DNA of 64,000 nt from assembly GCA_009739215.1 (NCBI GenBank), contig VSJF01000002.1, positions 1,798,001 through 1,862,000 of the forward strand. The letters run 5' to 3'. Made by a program: the position numbers and the translations under genes. The notes under the pieces are model-generated. The model was given only the letters and a program-made list of their open reading frames with translations. It ran no database searches and was not told the DNA's origin. Positions 33,692 through 44,676 of this stretch are shown piece by piece. This DNA comes from Floccularia luteovirens (lineage: Eukaryota > Basidiomycota > Agaricomycetes > Agaricales > Squamanitaceae). Positions within the stretch are counted from its first letter, which is position 1. Each line of letters begins with the position of its first letter.

Positions 33692-34120
33692 TATTAAGCA
33701 TGGAGACGCAAAAAGTGAGTGGAAATTATTTAGTGTGGACAAGTTGAAACTTAAGGTTGGGTTAGATGCTCCTCGAACTCGTCCCATGCATAATGGACCA
33801 CGTATGACTTCCTTTCTTGACCAATGCCATTCATCTTCGCAAATCCTAACCATTTGTCGCTCATTATTTCCAAGCACTTGTTTCCGTTCGCCGGCTTCAT
33901 TAGTCTCTGCTACAAAACCAGTGTACTAGTACGATATGTTTTGCTCTCCACTTTTTTACATGACTGCATTGGGTGGTGTGTCTTATCAGTTGTATTTTAA
34001 CGCGAATTATATGAATCCTCTTGCTGCTTGAATAATGATTTGTGTGAATATGAATTACATAATTAATGTCAGTGACCGAATACTGTGCTTCTCACCTTTT
34101 CATTCAACCACAACTTCTGG
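33692..34120. other. Intergenic region
   Basis: About 430 bases lie between the RRM gene and the kinase gene. A short first exon of the kinase could lie at its right end. Confidence 0.4.
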
Positions 34121-36550
34121 ATGATTGTAGTTGACTCTCCTCCTGATCCCACATGTCCTCCTTCCCTTGCTGCACTTAGCAGAAACGCTTCAGCAATATC
34201 CACTTCTAGCTCCGACTCTCTTCCCATTTCACCCGTCATTACTCCAAGGCCCCGTCCTATACGCAATTTCTCTGCTCCCAGGTCAAAAAGCCCTCACTCC
34301 GCATCTCCTCAGGCCTTCAAGCATCCTCAGTATCTCGCAAAGGAATTAGGTTATGCAGATAACTCACCTAATCTGGAACCCGAAGATAGATCCCGTTCCA
34401 AATCTAGGAACAGAAACGTTGGTGCGACACCAGAAGATTTCAAGTTTGGTGCGACTCTTGGCGAAGGATCATATTCCACTGTGCGTTCAATATGTCCAGA
34501 ACCATGCTCGATCTGACATACTATACAGGTAAAACAAGCTACTCATATCCGTTCAGGGCAGCAATATGCAATCAAAGTTTTGGAGAAAAGCCACCTCATT
34601 CGCAAAGGGAAGATGTCCACTGCTCTCTCTGAGAGATATGTTCTATCACGGTTAGGAACTGGACATCCAGGTATTGTCCATCTATATTATGCTTTCCAGG
34701 ACGAATGGAGATTATGTGAGTTGTGTCCCAAAACATATGTCATGAATGTCGTTTCCCTGATATAGCCAGATTTTGTCCTTGATTTGGCAAGGAATGGAGA
34801 AATGCAGACACTGATATCTCGCATGGGTTCCTTATCGCTCCAGTGTGCTCGATATTATACTGCTCAAATAGTAGATGCCGTTGAATATATGCATTCCAAA
34901 GGTGTCATTCACCGGTAATTTGACTATTCCGCCTCGTTATCAACCCTTTTCATCTGAATCTACTGTAGTGACCTCAAACCTGAGAATATACTTCTGGATG
35001 AACACTTTCGTATTAAAATTACCGATTTTGGCACTGGCAAGATATTGGACCCTGGAAGTAAGTTTCCATCATTTTTTCCTTTGCGGTGCTGACTCATTCG
35101 GACTTTTGAAGTGGAAAGAGCAGAGACTTGGGTTGGAACGGCGCAATACATTGCTCCTGAACTTCTAGAGGCAAAGGAAACCAGCAAGAGGTTGGTAAAC
35201 CAAAAATTTCTATCTAACTGGACATTTACATTATTAGCTCCGACTTTTGGGCACTAGGATGTATAATCTACCAAATTATCGCTGGTCGGTTCGCTTTCCA
35301 AGGCCTTTCCGAATATCTTACTTGGCAAAAAATCAAACAACTAGAATATAGCTTCCCAGAAGGGTTTGACGAACAAGCTGAAGATCTTGTCAGGAGATTG
35401 CTAGTGAGTTGATGACATTGCTCACTTTCAATGATAATAGTGACTGTCATTCAGGTTCGCGAACCAGCACAGAGGCTGGGAGCTGGGCTTCCAGGCACAC
35501 ATAACGATATAAACACCCTTCGTACCCATCCGTTCTTTTCATCGATAAATTGGAATACCCTTTGGACAGATGCTGCACCCCCTCTTGAGCCCGGATTATA
35601 TAAAAGGGATAAACTCCCAGATACTCAAGACGTCGACTGGAAAGATATTGGTTCTACTTGGGATCACGTATCGGGTAGTGACAGTGATGAGATAGCATGG
35701 GAGGGCAATGTTGCCAAGTCAGAAGCTCCTGTTGCTGCGTTGCCATCCAATGTCCTCAATCCCCTGGTTATGGCCTCCACAAACACCAATGATGCAGTAG
35801 GTCCGCCATCCCCACAGAGTGAGTCACGTATACTGTCGGATTCTTTGGAGCAGAGTCCTGTGGCGGATCTTAGCTCAATGGTGGTATCTCTTAATTTAGC
35901 GACAGATCCAATGTCGAATACCATGCAACAGTCTGTAGTTCTACCGGATGATGAGCGTGGAAGGAAGGCAGTTTTATCCCCTGTACAAGGCAATGGACCT
36001 GCTGATTTTACTGCTCTGTATGTTAGTCCTACCATTACGGTTTTCAGGTTACTCAATCCTCCATTCTATGCAGCGTGTCAATATTAAAGCTTCCTGGAAG
36101 CGAAGAGATTTTATTCTGTGGTAGCGTTGAAGCACGGTCCCTACTTAGGCGTGCAAGTCGCCTTATTCCTCTACCTGTTCCACCTAGCAGACCCAAAACT
36201 CGGCAGCTAGTTCTCACCACTCGCAGACTTTTGTGCCTCAAACAGTTGCGGAACGCAGACGGTATCACAATCAAAACCGAATTGACATTTCAAGCTTCAG
36301 ATAAGCTCAAGGAAAAAGACAAAGAAAGAGAGTCTCGAGGAATTATATCTAGCATCGATCGGAAGGGAGAACGTGAATTCGTCATATTGACGGTATGTTA
36401 TTTTGTATTTCCTTAGAGCTCCTATTCAATTGTATCCAGTCATCGAAGACATACCACTATGCGGCAAAGGACGCAGAATCGGCAAAATTATGGTGTCAAA
36501 AAATTACAGCGACCCTTCAGCATCATGGTCGCAGCACTAATAAATCATAG
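34121..36550 (+). CDS. PKH1: PDK1-type protein kinase (Pkh/Ksg1) with C-terminal PH domain
   Basis: This is a 3-phosphoinositide-dependent kinase-1 homologue, an AGC kinase that activates other AGC kinases such as Ypk and Sch9. The ATG used is 34121 (MIVVDSPPDPTCPPSL), but GTAG just after it could be an acceptor, so the true start is uncertain. A Ser/Pro-rich leader is followed by the kinase domain: FGATLGEGSYSTV (P-loop), YAIKVLEK (catalytic Lys, near 34567), ALSERYVLSRL, HRDLKPENILLD (34908-35005, over an intron), DFGTGK (near 35023), TAQYIAPELLEA (near 35140) and SDFWALGCIIYQIIAG. After a linker of about 130 residues, an intron of 56 bases (36019-36074) leads to a PH domain (LKLPGSEEILFCGSV to SAKLWCQKI). 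Kinase plus PH is the usual PDK1 order. Confidence 0.93.
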
Positions 36551-36738
36551 TGATGATTGGTGAAATTTTGGTCATATGGTTGGGTTATATCACAATTTAA
36601 CTGGTAACATCATACTTAAACGGATCGAATCGTAAAATTATTTGTTTATGAAATTGTGAGTATTTCATAGTCATCCTTTTAAATGTTGTAATTTTTTGTC
36701 GTACTTGTATCACAATGGGATCCTGATTTTTTGTTTCT

Positions 36739-37937
36739 TTACCCTGGTGGGAGAAGGCTAGCATCAATGGTTGCACCACTTTCAATGGAATCTTCTTCCT
36801 CTTCTTCCAACTTGATGGGTGTCCTTGGCATGGCCATCAAACCTATGATAGGACTCAGCAGTGCAGACGAAGGGAGAAGGTGATACTGACCAGTACGAGC
36901 AGCTTCAAGTACACCAAATGGTTTTACCAATTTCAAGAAGGCTTCCACTCTGGAAGTTTTTGCAGTCAGTTCTATGGTCGCGCTATGTCCGCTGATATCA
37001 ACTATTTTTGCTCCAAATTGTTTAGAAAGCACAGATATTGAGTGAAGGTAGCTGTGTTTCAAGCGAAGAGCCTGTGAAGGTGTGATAGCTGATGTGGGTG
37101 TACTTGACAATTGATCTGGATCTGCACTGTGCTCGAAAGTTTGTGCGAGGACTACTTCGCGCTCCAATTTTGATGATTCTGTCTCTTGTGGACTTGCTCT
37201 CCTTGGTTCGTGGGAGGGTCCACCAACAAGTTGTTCTTCTACATATTCTGGCCCTAGAATGGAAACTTTCACGAGAAGGAGCTCTCGAGATATGATATTT
37301 GTATCGGTATAGTCCAGAACTGCCCAAACAGGGACCTGCGACGAGTTGGATAATCAGGTTATGATATACAGTGTTGTAGTGGGTACGTACGAGGTCTTCA
37401 AGCTGTCGTCGAGCCTGTTCCACTACACCATCCTGCCCACTGAGAACAATACACATACGACTGAGATCGCGAATTTCTGTACGGCAAACCACCAAGGAAT
37501 CAATATTGAAGCCTCTTCCTGCGAGAATACCGGATACACGAGAGAGAACACCAGGTTCGTTCTGAACAAGGCAATTAAGTATATGTCTAACATAGGGAAA
37601 GCTGTTGTCAAACCAACATGGTGCATAAAGACAGTTTACTTTACCTCTTGAATGGCTGCAAACTTGGGGGTGGAGTATTGTATAGGATATTTGTTACTGC
37701 TTCTTCCGCACTCCGTGACCGGGGCAAGTCCATTGCGGGGAGTGGTGGAGGTCTAATCCTTTGAGCGCGTTTGTAGTCCAACGCTGACGTCGAATCATCG
37801 ATGGGTTTGGGTGGTTGGGGAGGTTTGGGAACATCATCTGGTCTCTGAACGCGTGTCGTATTGGAAATCAGGCGGGAACACAAGAGGTGCTGTCTCCTGC
37901 CAACAGCTCTAGCATGAAGGAGAAGGGATGTCGACAT
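36739..37937 (-). CDS. ILV6: Acetolactate synthase regulatory (small) subunit
   Basis: Ilv6 is the mitochondrial regulatory subunit that stimulates acetolactate synthase and confers valine feedback in branched-chain amino-acid synthesis. The start is the ATG at 37937 (MSTSLLLHARAVGRRQHLL), whose basic, hydroxylated sequence fits a mitochondrial presequence. An ACT domain follows: HILNCLVQNEPGVLSRVSG (over an intron), GRGFNIDSLVVCRTE (near 37490) and RMCIVLSGQDGVVEQARRQLEDL. The C-terminal part has KQFGAKIVDISGHSATIEL and FLKLVKPFGVLEAARTG (near 36930), typical of the family. It ends with an acidic stretch and LLPPG. The middle contains a polar insert of about 50 residues (near 37230-37090), as in other fungal Ilv6. 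The gene is convergent with PDK1, 188 bases apart. Confidence 0.95.
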
Positions 37938-38086
37938 TGAGGGTGTTGAAAAGTTTCGAGTCAAACCTGAAATCTGAAATTCTATTAACAGATATGTATA
38001 TTACATAATTATATATAAATCTTTTGTTTTTGTTTTTTTGTTAATCTAGCGACTTGTAAAGAACGACCATGCAGGATTAAATTATG

Positions 38087-41000
38087 CTATGTATTAGACC
38101 CGTCCACATTCCGGAGAACAGTCCTAGCTATCTCTATGTACTCCGACCCACTCCCCACCTCTTTCCCTTCTGCTTCCATGATCTTCTCCCAGTGTATTAT
38201 CCCCCCGTCAATCAATGTCCTAGCCTCTTCATCAGTATGTTCATCTACCCATCGCACATACTCAGCTTCCTGCCATCCGTGTAAACTATGAGGCAGGGGT
38301 ATGGGCGATCGAACCAGGATATGATGGAGTACAATAAGTGGAGGTAACCCAGCAGTATCTTTCGTTGAGGCGAGTTGATTGCGATGGTAGAAAAGGAGTT
38401 GACTTGGTATATAAATCAGTGTTGGAATTCATAGTTCAACCAAGTAAAACTACCCTACCGCATAGCCCGTAGAGCACGATACTCTTCGCCTATCACTTCC
38501 AAGTTCCCACCACGTTTATTTTGCGAGTTTTCAGCAATAAATGCATTCAGAGCAAACTCCAACTCGGTCATGTCAGTCGTCATCTGCAATTTCCCGCTTT
38601 CACCCAAAGGTTTTACGATAGAAATGTGTAGCAAGAACGTTCTCATGACAAATTTTATGATAGATATAATCCTGAAAAAATCATACGGGGACAGATTGTA
38701 AAGCTTGCCTTGAGTGACAGTGTGAAACACTTACCATGATTTACCATCTTCCCCCGTGTTGTAATTGCTAAGCACTTCATTTTTTATGTAGGCCAATTTT
38801 TCTGTGAGTTCTTTGATATATAAACTCGAACCTCCCATCCCCAGCGATTTGCCGAAATCAATACGATGCAGTTTCGCAATAATGGCTCCTAATTCTCTAC
38901 GAATGGCAGCTGCAAGTGGGTCGATCAGAGCACTGTAGATAGTATGTATATTCTAATGCAGATCGTGAGCTCGTTCATGGTAATTTGGAGTGATAAGTAC
39001 CTGTAAGCTGGGTTTCAAGATTCCGAAAACAGCTTCTGAGTATTCATTTTCCAATTCCGAGAGGCGAAGCCAGCAATGATATAAACATGATGCTAGTTGA
39101 GCGTTCGAAACCTGTTGCGGAGTTGCTGAAGGTCCTATCAACGTGGTCGCAGATCTGTCACGAATCGCCTGACAGCGAAAGGTGATTTAAAAAGAAGTCC
39201 AGAGATCGTAGACATGATTTGTACGAACCAAGCTTTCTGCTCTAGAAGCTGTTAGGTCAAGGCATGACACAATGTTTTTAGCGATAGCTTTGATCAAGAG
39301 TGGATCGAATCTGGCTGAATCGAGCTCGTTGGCAATCGTACGGGCAATTCCAATCCCTTCAGCTGAGCCTGGAAATGTACGTGTCCCTCCAGAAAATGCA
39401 TGTCCCACCACTTCAGTCAATTTATGGTTGGAACGAGCCAGGTATAGAGCTTCAATGCTGTTGAGCGACCTTAAGATTAGGATAGTCTCTGGACTGAAGA
39501 AGTCAAGTAAGAAATGGGGCAACTAGGAGATTCATCTATTAAATACCTCTGGTATGTGTCGATGTACACTGTATCTGTATGAAGGGCAATCTTTCCGAAA
39601 AACTCGTGGAAATAACGCAATAGCTTCAAATATCCAGAGCTCAACGTCTGCTGAAGAAAAGTTGATGCTAAACGAAGGAATAAGTTTGACTTGAAATTAC
39701 CAACTTGGACTCATACCTTTCATTGAATCTCGAGAGCTCTTTTCAAGGGCAAGGCTAAGTGAAGTCCAGAAAATAATGTTTGGTTTATTTTCAAGGACCT
39801 GTTAGCCGAAAACGAGTCAATATCATTTTTTCAATGCTCAAAAATGTGTTTGTTCTCACACTCATAGCTTCATCAAGGAAAGACACTTGAGAAATCGCGT
39901 CCTTCTTCATTACTAGAACTTTTTCCAATGTGTATACCTACTTCAATTATATTGAATGATTCAAGTCTGGCGATAAGATAATTCTGCACGATGGCGGGCT
40001 GAGCATATACCTTTATACAACAGCTAGTTATTTCCTCAAACATAGCTTCTAGGCGTGCCCAAAGTGCTGAAGTCCATTGAGGAGCTGTGACATTCGTTGG
40101 TTCTGTACGGACTCGGGATTTGTAAGATGATGATAATGTTGAGTTAGCTGCTTGGTCTGTAGCAATATAAAAGTAAACAAAGTGATAACATCGAAGAAAC
40201 AAATATAATTGCCTTTCACTAGGGCATCCTTAGATATTTTTGACATATCAAAAGCATTTCGTATACGATCTTCCACAGCATGAGAAAGGTCTTGGATGAG
40301 ATTTTGTATCAGACCGGGTAGAGCTTTGAGATTGTGCGCAATCTGGAATGACGACGCGAGTAATGTTTGATTCTTGCAGATTGTTCAGAGTAGGATTAAT
40401 GATGGATATTTGTTAAAGCATACTAGCGTTGTAAGCCCAGACAAAACCATATTTTCCATCTCGGTTGTAACCTTTAGTCGAGCCTCTTCTATCAAAGTTT
40501 CATAAATAGCCACAACCCTAACCGAACGCAAAGATACATCTGGTCTGGTATCAGCTTCATCGTGTTCAATAGTACCGTTTTGGTTGTGATATTCAGCATT
40601 TGGACGACTAATATCGGGGACTCCATCAAGTAGCGTACCTGTAGGGACAAGAACATATAAATTAAGGTTTCTCTGGGGAGAAAAAATTTGACGAACTTAG
40701 TTCGGCGATACTCAGAGCAGCTTTTCCAACGTTCCGTTCCTTATCGTCTTGGAAGTCTAACGCATGTACTGCAGAGGCCGATGTCACTCTGCCTAACTTT
40801 TCCGGTGCAGATTCTTCAACAGTCTGTTCACCTCCATTATTTCCTTCCATGTCTTTCATTTGAAGTTGTAGCCGTTTCGCTAGTACAACAAAGCGAGAGG
40901 TACGTCGCAAAAGATCAGATGCTTGCTGAAGCTTTCGAAGCCGAGATACATTTGCTTGAAGGCTTTCGTAAGGCGTATGTATTTTATTCCGCAATCTGGA

Positions 41001-41442
41001 TCCGATATTAAGTACGGCACGAAAAAATGAAACGCGTTGATTCCCACTTGTCTATGGACGAATTCAAATCATCAATTCCAGATCTAACAGATATAAGCGA
41101 GTCCGACAAATTATGTGCATCTGCTGCCTGCATGAGAAGGTTTTCATGGTGGACTGTAACCTGAATTGGAAGTAGCCTAAGCAGGGTTTGCAGAAAGGAA
41201 TGGATAGCAATGGTACTGACTACATTCCTGATTTGCTTCCCAACGTCATCTATTGCAAATGTAAGTTTTGAAATGGCGACTGAGATGTCTTCTTTTGCAA
41301 CCAAGTCCTGAGTGGATGATTTGGAGGAGTTGATGGTTTGTGTAGCTGGAGGGTAAGGGTCACCTGCGAGGATTGCATTCGCATAATCATTTGGGTCAAA
41401 GTTTTGATTTGCAAAGACAGAATAATCTGACGGTGAAGACAT
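38087..41442 (-). CDS. COG5: COG5, conserved oligomeric Golgi complex subunit 5
   Basis: COG5 belongs to lobe B of the COG vesicle-tethering complex, which keeps Golgi glycosylation enzymes in place by retrograde transport. The start is the ATG at 41442 (MSSPSDYSVFANQNFDPNDY). The early part is coiled (SSIDK then LRNKIHTPYESLQANVSRL, KLQQASDLLRRTSRFVVLAKRL). Family blocks follow: NMVLSGLTTLIAHNLKALPGLI, then ALWARLEAMFEEITSCCIKVYTLEKVL, YLKLLRYFHEFFGKIALHTDT (near 39600) and QLASCLYHCWLRLSELENEY (near 39080). It ends with a helical domain (EEYRALRAMRQLLFYHRNQLA, IVLHHILVRSPIPLPH). About a dozen short introns are present, and the frame appears intact. It shares a 144-base promoter with the divergent CipC-like gene. 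Confidence 0.92.
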
Positions 41443-41586
41443 AACAATGTTTTGTTACGTAACATGTATCCAACACTGTGACACTATCCAATCGTAAATA
41501 CATATAAATATCATACGTCACGTCACAGCATTACCGAATACTGAAATACTTAAGCAACTCCTCCGCGTAAAGCGCGTTTCTCATCG
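41443..41586. promoter_or_regulatory. Divergent promoter COG5 / CipC-like gene, with TGACGT sites
   Basis: Only 144 bases separate the two start codons, so the promoters must overlap. TACGTCACGTCAC at 41514-41526 contains two copies of the TGACGT half-site (minus strand), as bound by bZIP factors. Co-regulation is possible but not shown. Confidence 0.5.
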
Positions 41587-43065
41587 ATGGCTTCTTATTA
41601 CCAACAATCTCAACCAGGCTGGGGTTCAAACCAAGTTCGCCCATATAGTCATGATAACCTTATTACTACCTCTTATTTTGTATCCTAGTTCCAGTTTGGT
41701 CCACCTCCCGTCCCCACCTTCCAGCCCCAACCTTCCTGTAGGTCTTTCTCCACACCTCGACTCCTACATGAGGTACTGACCGCCCATCAATATAAAGGGG
41801 GTGGCATGGACTATTATCGTGCACACGCTCTCAGACCTGATCCGTGAGCATCTATTTCAAATGACCTACCAACACGCAGGTCCCCGCCACATACAGCGGC
41901 TAATGTCAGATCTCAACAGATCACTCTTTGACCATGCATGGAACAGAGTACGGGATTATTCAAATATTGTTGGTGCTACTGTCGGTGTCGGTCTCAATGA
42001 AGCGAGACACTGGCATCGAAGGGCATATGGTGGACTTGTAAGCGACATTCAGAAATGCTGTTTTTGCGGGCGTCATTTACATTATTTCACCATACAGGGA
42101 GAACTCAACCTTATGTCACCAGCAGAAATCGGCCATGCTGCTGCTTATGAAGCATATCGCACATGGACTCATAACAGCTCAATATATGAACCGCTCAGTG
42201 GTGATATTGAGAGACAAAGGGAGGGTCTTATAGGTTTAGCTGTCGCTGAAGGTTTATAACACATATGCCGCGCCTATTTATGTTGACAACTATCATACTG
42301 CTAGCCACCCGACTTTTAGACATGCAATATTCGCGTCCTTTGGATCACTATTTCCGCATCAATGCATCAGAAGCAGCAGCTCATACCGCATCTTTTATCT
42401 TCTATCAGGTCCGGCGCTTACACGTTTTGTTACCATATCTACTCTAAATTCTTCTTATCCAGAGTCGTGAAGGCTTTGATGATGAATACCGCTCCAGGCC
42501 TAGATACCGTCGCGGGTCCTTTGACGATGTCTACGCCGATGATGACTACCTTACAGACCCTCGTGCCAGGTCTCATTCCAGACATCGTTCTCATTCACGC
42601 CATCGCTCATACCCCCGTGGAATAATGCGTCCGACTTATTCCTCCGGCGCTTTATCTGGAGTCAGTCCCAGTGGATATGCCGGCTCTTCAGGATCCTATG
42701 GATCATACAGTGGAGGAATACCAATGCCCATGGCTGGTCATGCAACCTCATATACTGGTTCGCTTGGGGGACCAATCAGCCCTGGATATGCTGGTTCATC
42801 GATGATGGGGATGGGTTCTTCATATCCAGGATCAGCGATGCCCATGAGTGGTGTTCCTGCGTCATACCAAGGTTCCTTGGTTCCCATGGGACATTCTAGA
42901 AGCCGAAGTAATTCAATGTCATATTCACCGCAGCCATTCGGGGGATCTGCTCCCATGGTCACACAACCTCAAACGATTATAGTCACCAAACCTCACAAGC
43001 ACCGCAGTAAACATCGCCACCATCACAGCCGCCGCTCCCGAAGCACAGACCCCGATTACTACTAA
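41587..43065 (+). CDS. CipC/DUF3759-like protein with His/Arg and Gly/Ser-rich tail
   Basis: The product starts MASYYQQSQPGWGSN (ATG 41587), with a Gln/Pro-rich leader of short exons. A helical core follows: GGMDYYRAHALRPDP, then ARHWHRRAYGG | LGELNLMSPAEIGHAAAYEAYRTW (near 42110) and QREGLIGLAVAEAARL. This resembles the DUF3759/CipC-like stress proteins, where AAAYEA is the typical element; the assignment is mine, by motif only. After another helix (NASEAAAHTASFIFYQ) comes a low-complexity tail: repeated SHSRHRS units (near 42570), Gly/Ser/Tyr-rich repeats (YAGSSGSYGSYSGG and relatives, near 42680-42850) and a final basic His/Arg cluster (KPHKHRSKHRHHHSRRSRS) ending DPDYY. The tail could drive condensation or bind nucleic acid. 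The biochemical role is unknown. Confidence 0.75.
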
Positions 43066-43575
43066 GCTGACGAGCGTACGGCTTTTCCTAATAACCCGCC
43101 AAATATCGATTTGTCTCATTTGCCCTTCCCATGTAAAGAATTCATTGTATATGTAATTGTACCGATAAATCTAAGATGAAAATGACACATACTAAATTCT
43201 TGGGACTATATATACTAATGATAAAGCTGGTACAAGCTGGTTTCTGTCCTTGACTACTACCTACTATGCTCATACAATGATACTTGGGCAGACGAGCACC
43301 GCATGTATCATAAATTTATGGAAACACAACTCAAACACGTAATATCCGGTGGTATCCTACTGGATACACATAATGGCGTTCAACTGTGCTGCATGCAACA
43401 GAGATGAAACGTTGTTCGACTACCCGTGTTTCAACTTTCTAGACTATATATCCTCTGTTGCAACAATTACTCTTCAGTTAGGCTGGCCCTCTTCTCATCA
43501 CGCTATACACCCACCAACAGAGTTGATCTCTGTTCCAAAACCATCTACACCAAGAATTTCCCATAACATACAAAA
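43066..43575. other. Intergenic region
   Basis: About 510 AT-rich bases. A short plus-strand open frame (43370-43579) has no supporting features. Nothing else was recognised. Confidence 0.4.
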
Positions 43576-44353
43576 ATGAGAACTATTAGTTCACGCACAT
43601 TCTTATGCTGTATACCAGTCAGAGTCGGGGTCGTTGTAGGTCCACATTTAATCAATGACTAAATGCAAAGGCTGATTTTTCTCCTTCAATCAAGATACTA
43701 GGCATTATCGGACTCGTCGGAGGAGGAGGTATAGCGGCTCTTGGGATTATCAACCTTCACAACCATGGTTTGTAGATATGATTTATGATAATAATCTGTA
43801 TCTAACCAACATCTAATTTTGCAGAGGGGAGCAAAACTTCTGGAATCATTCAAGTGACGGTATATGCCCTCCTTCGCAGTCGTCTCGGTTCTCGGGTATA
43901 TATATAGAATGTTTGATTTTTCCAACCCTCAAATCTAACATCCACTACCCAGGTTAATCGGTGCCATTGCCAGAAAAGTCTCCCTAATACGCCTGTATTT
44001 CTCCATTCTTGTGGCACATCTCATATTCAGCATGGCCGGGGGAATATATGCTATCTATCGCACGTTCCATGATTCACCCGACTACATTAGTGAATGTATT
44101 AGCGAATCCAGAGATCCTTCAGTCATTCGTACCTGTGAGGATGGGGCAAAGCTCGCGAAAGGGATCGTCATCACAGTTTTCATTTTGGCATGGTTCCTTG
44201 AAATTTGTATGCTCCTTTTTTGCAGAGCAGATTAAAACAAACTTATTAACAATTTGCTTCTCAGGGGGCTGCACAATTGTTTATGACTATTCCAGACAGC
44301 TTGTAGATGAAGCGGAAATGAGGAATGTTGTCAAGGATACTGAAGCTTGGTAG
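43576..44353 (+). CDS. Four-helix fungal membrane protein (MARVEL/tetraspan-like)
   Basis: The start is the ATG at 43576 (MRTISSRTFLCCIPVRVGV), with the exons following one another across short introns. The hydrophobic segments are LCCIPVRVGV | ILGIIGLVGGGGIAALGII, an exon with SGIIQVTVYALL | LIGAIARKVSLIRLYFSILVAHLIFSMAGGIYAIY, and GIVITVFILAWFLEI | GCTIVYDYSRQL. The lumenal loop has paired Cys (ISECISESRDPSVIRTCEDG, near 44088). This four-helix, short-loop layout, ending VKDTEAW, matches a family seen in Agaricomycetes. It has no assigned function that I know of. Confidence 0.75.
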
Positions 44354-44676
44354 ACAGAGGCTGACACAATGATAAAGTGATGCATCAAAATGGCAGTGTC
44401 TTGTTTTACAGGTAGATCATAACAGTTGTACGTATTACTGAGACAAGTTTCCGGAGCAGATTTTTTGGTCACAGGAAATTGGGGTGAATCAATCATTGTT
44501 ACGCCTGTGTTTGTAGCAAAGAACGCGGTATTCCTTCAAGGTAATAAGTTAGTCAAAGATTTTAATAACATAAATGATTTTTTTCCATACATGGACATTC
44601 TTTTCTGTGCTGTCGTAAGGAATGTAGGCGCCTGTAGAAGGTCTTTAGATCCTGATATAATGGCTACAAAAAATGA
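44354..44676. other. Convergent intergenic region
   Basis: About 320 bases between two 3' ends. A plus-strand open frame covers much of it but is AT-rich and shows no features. Confidence 0.4.
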
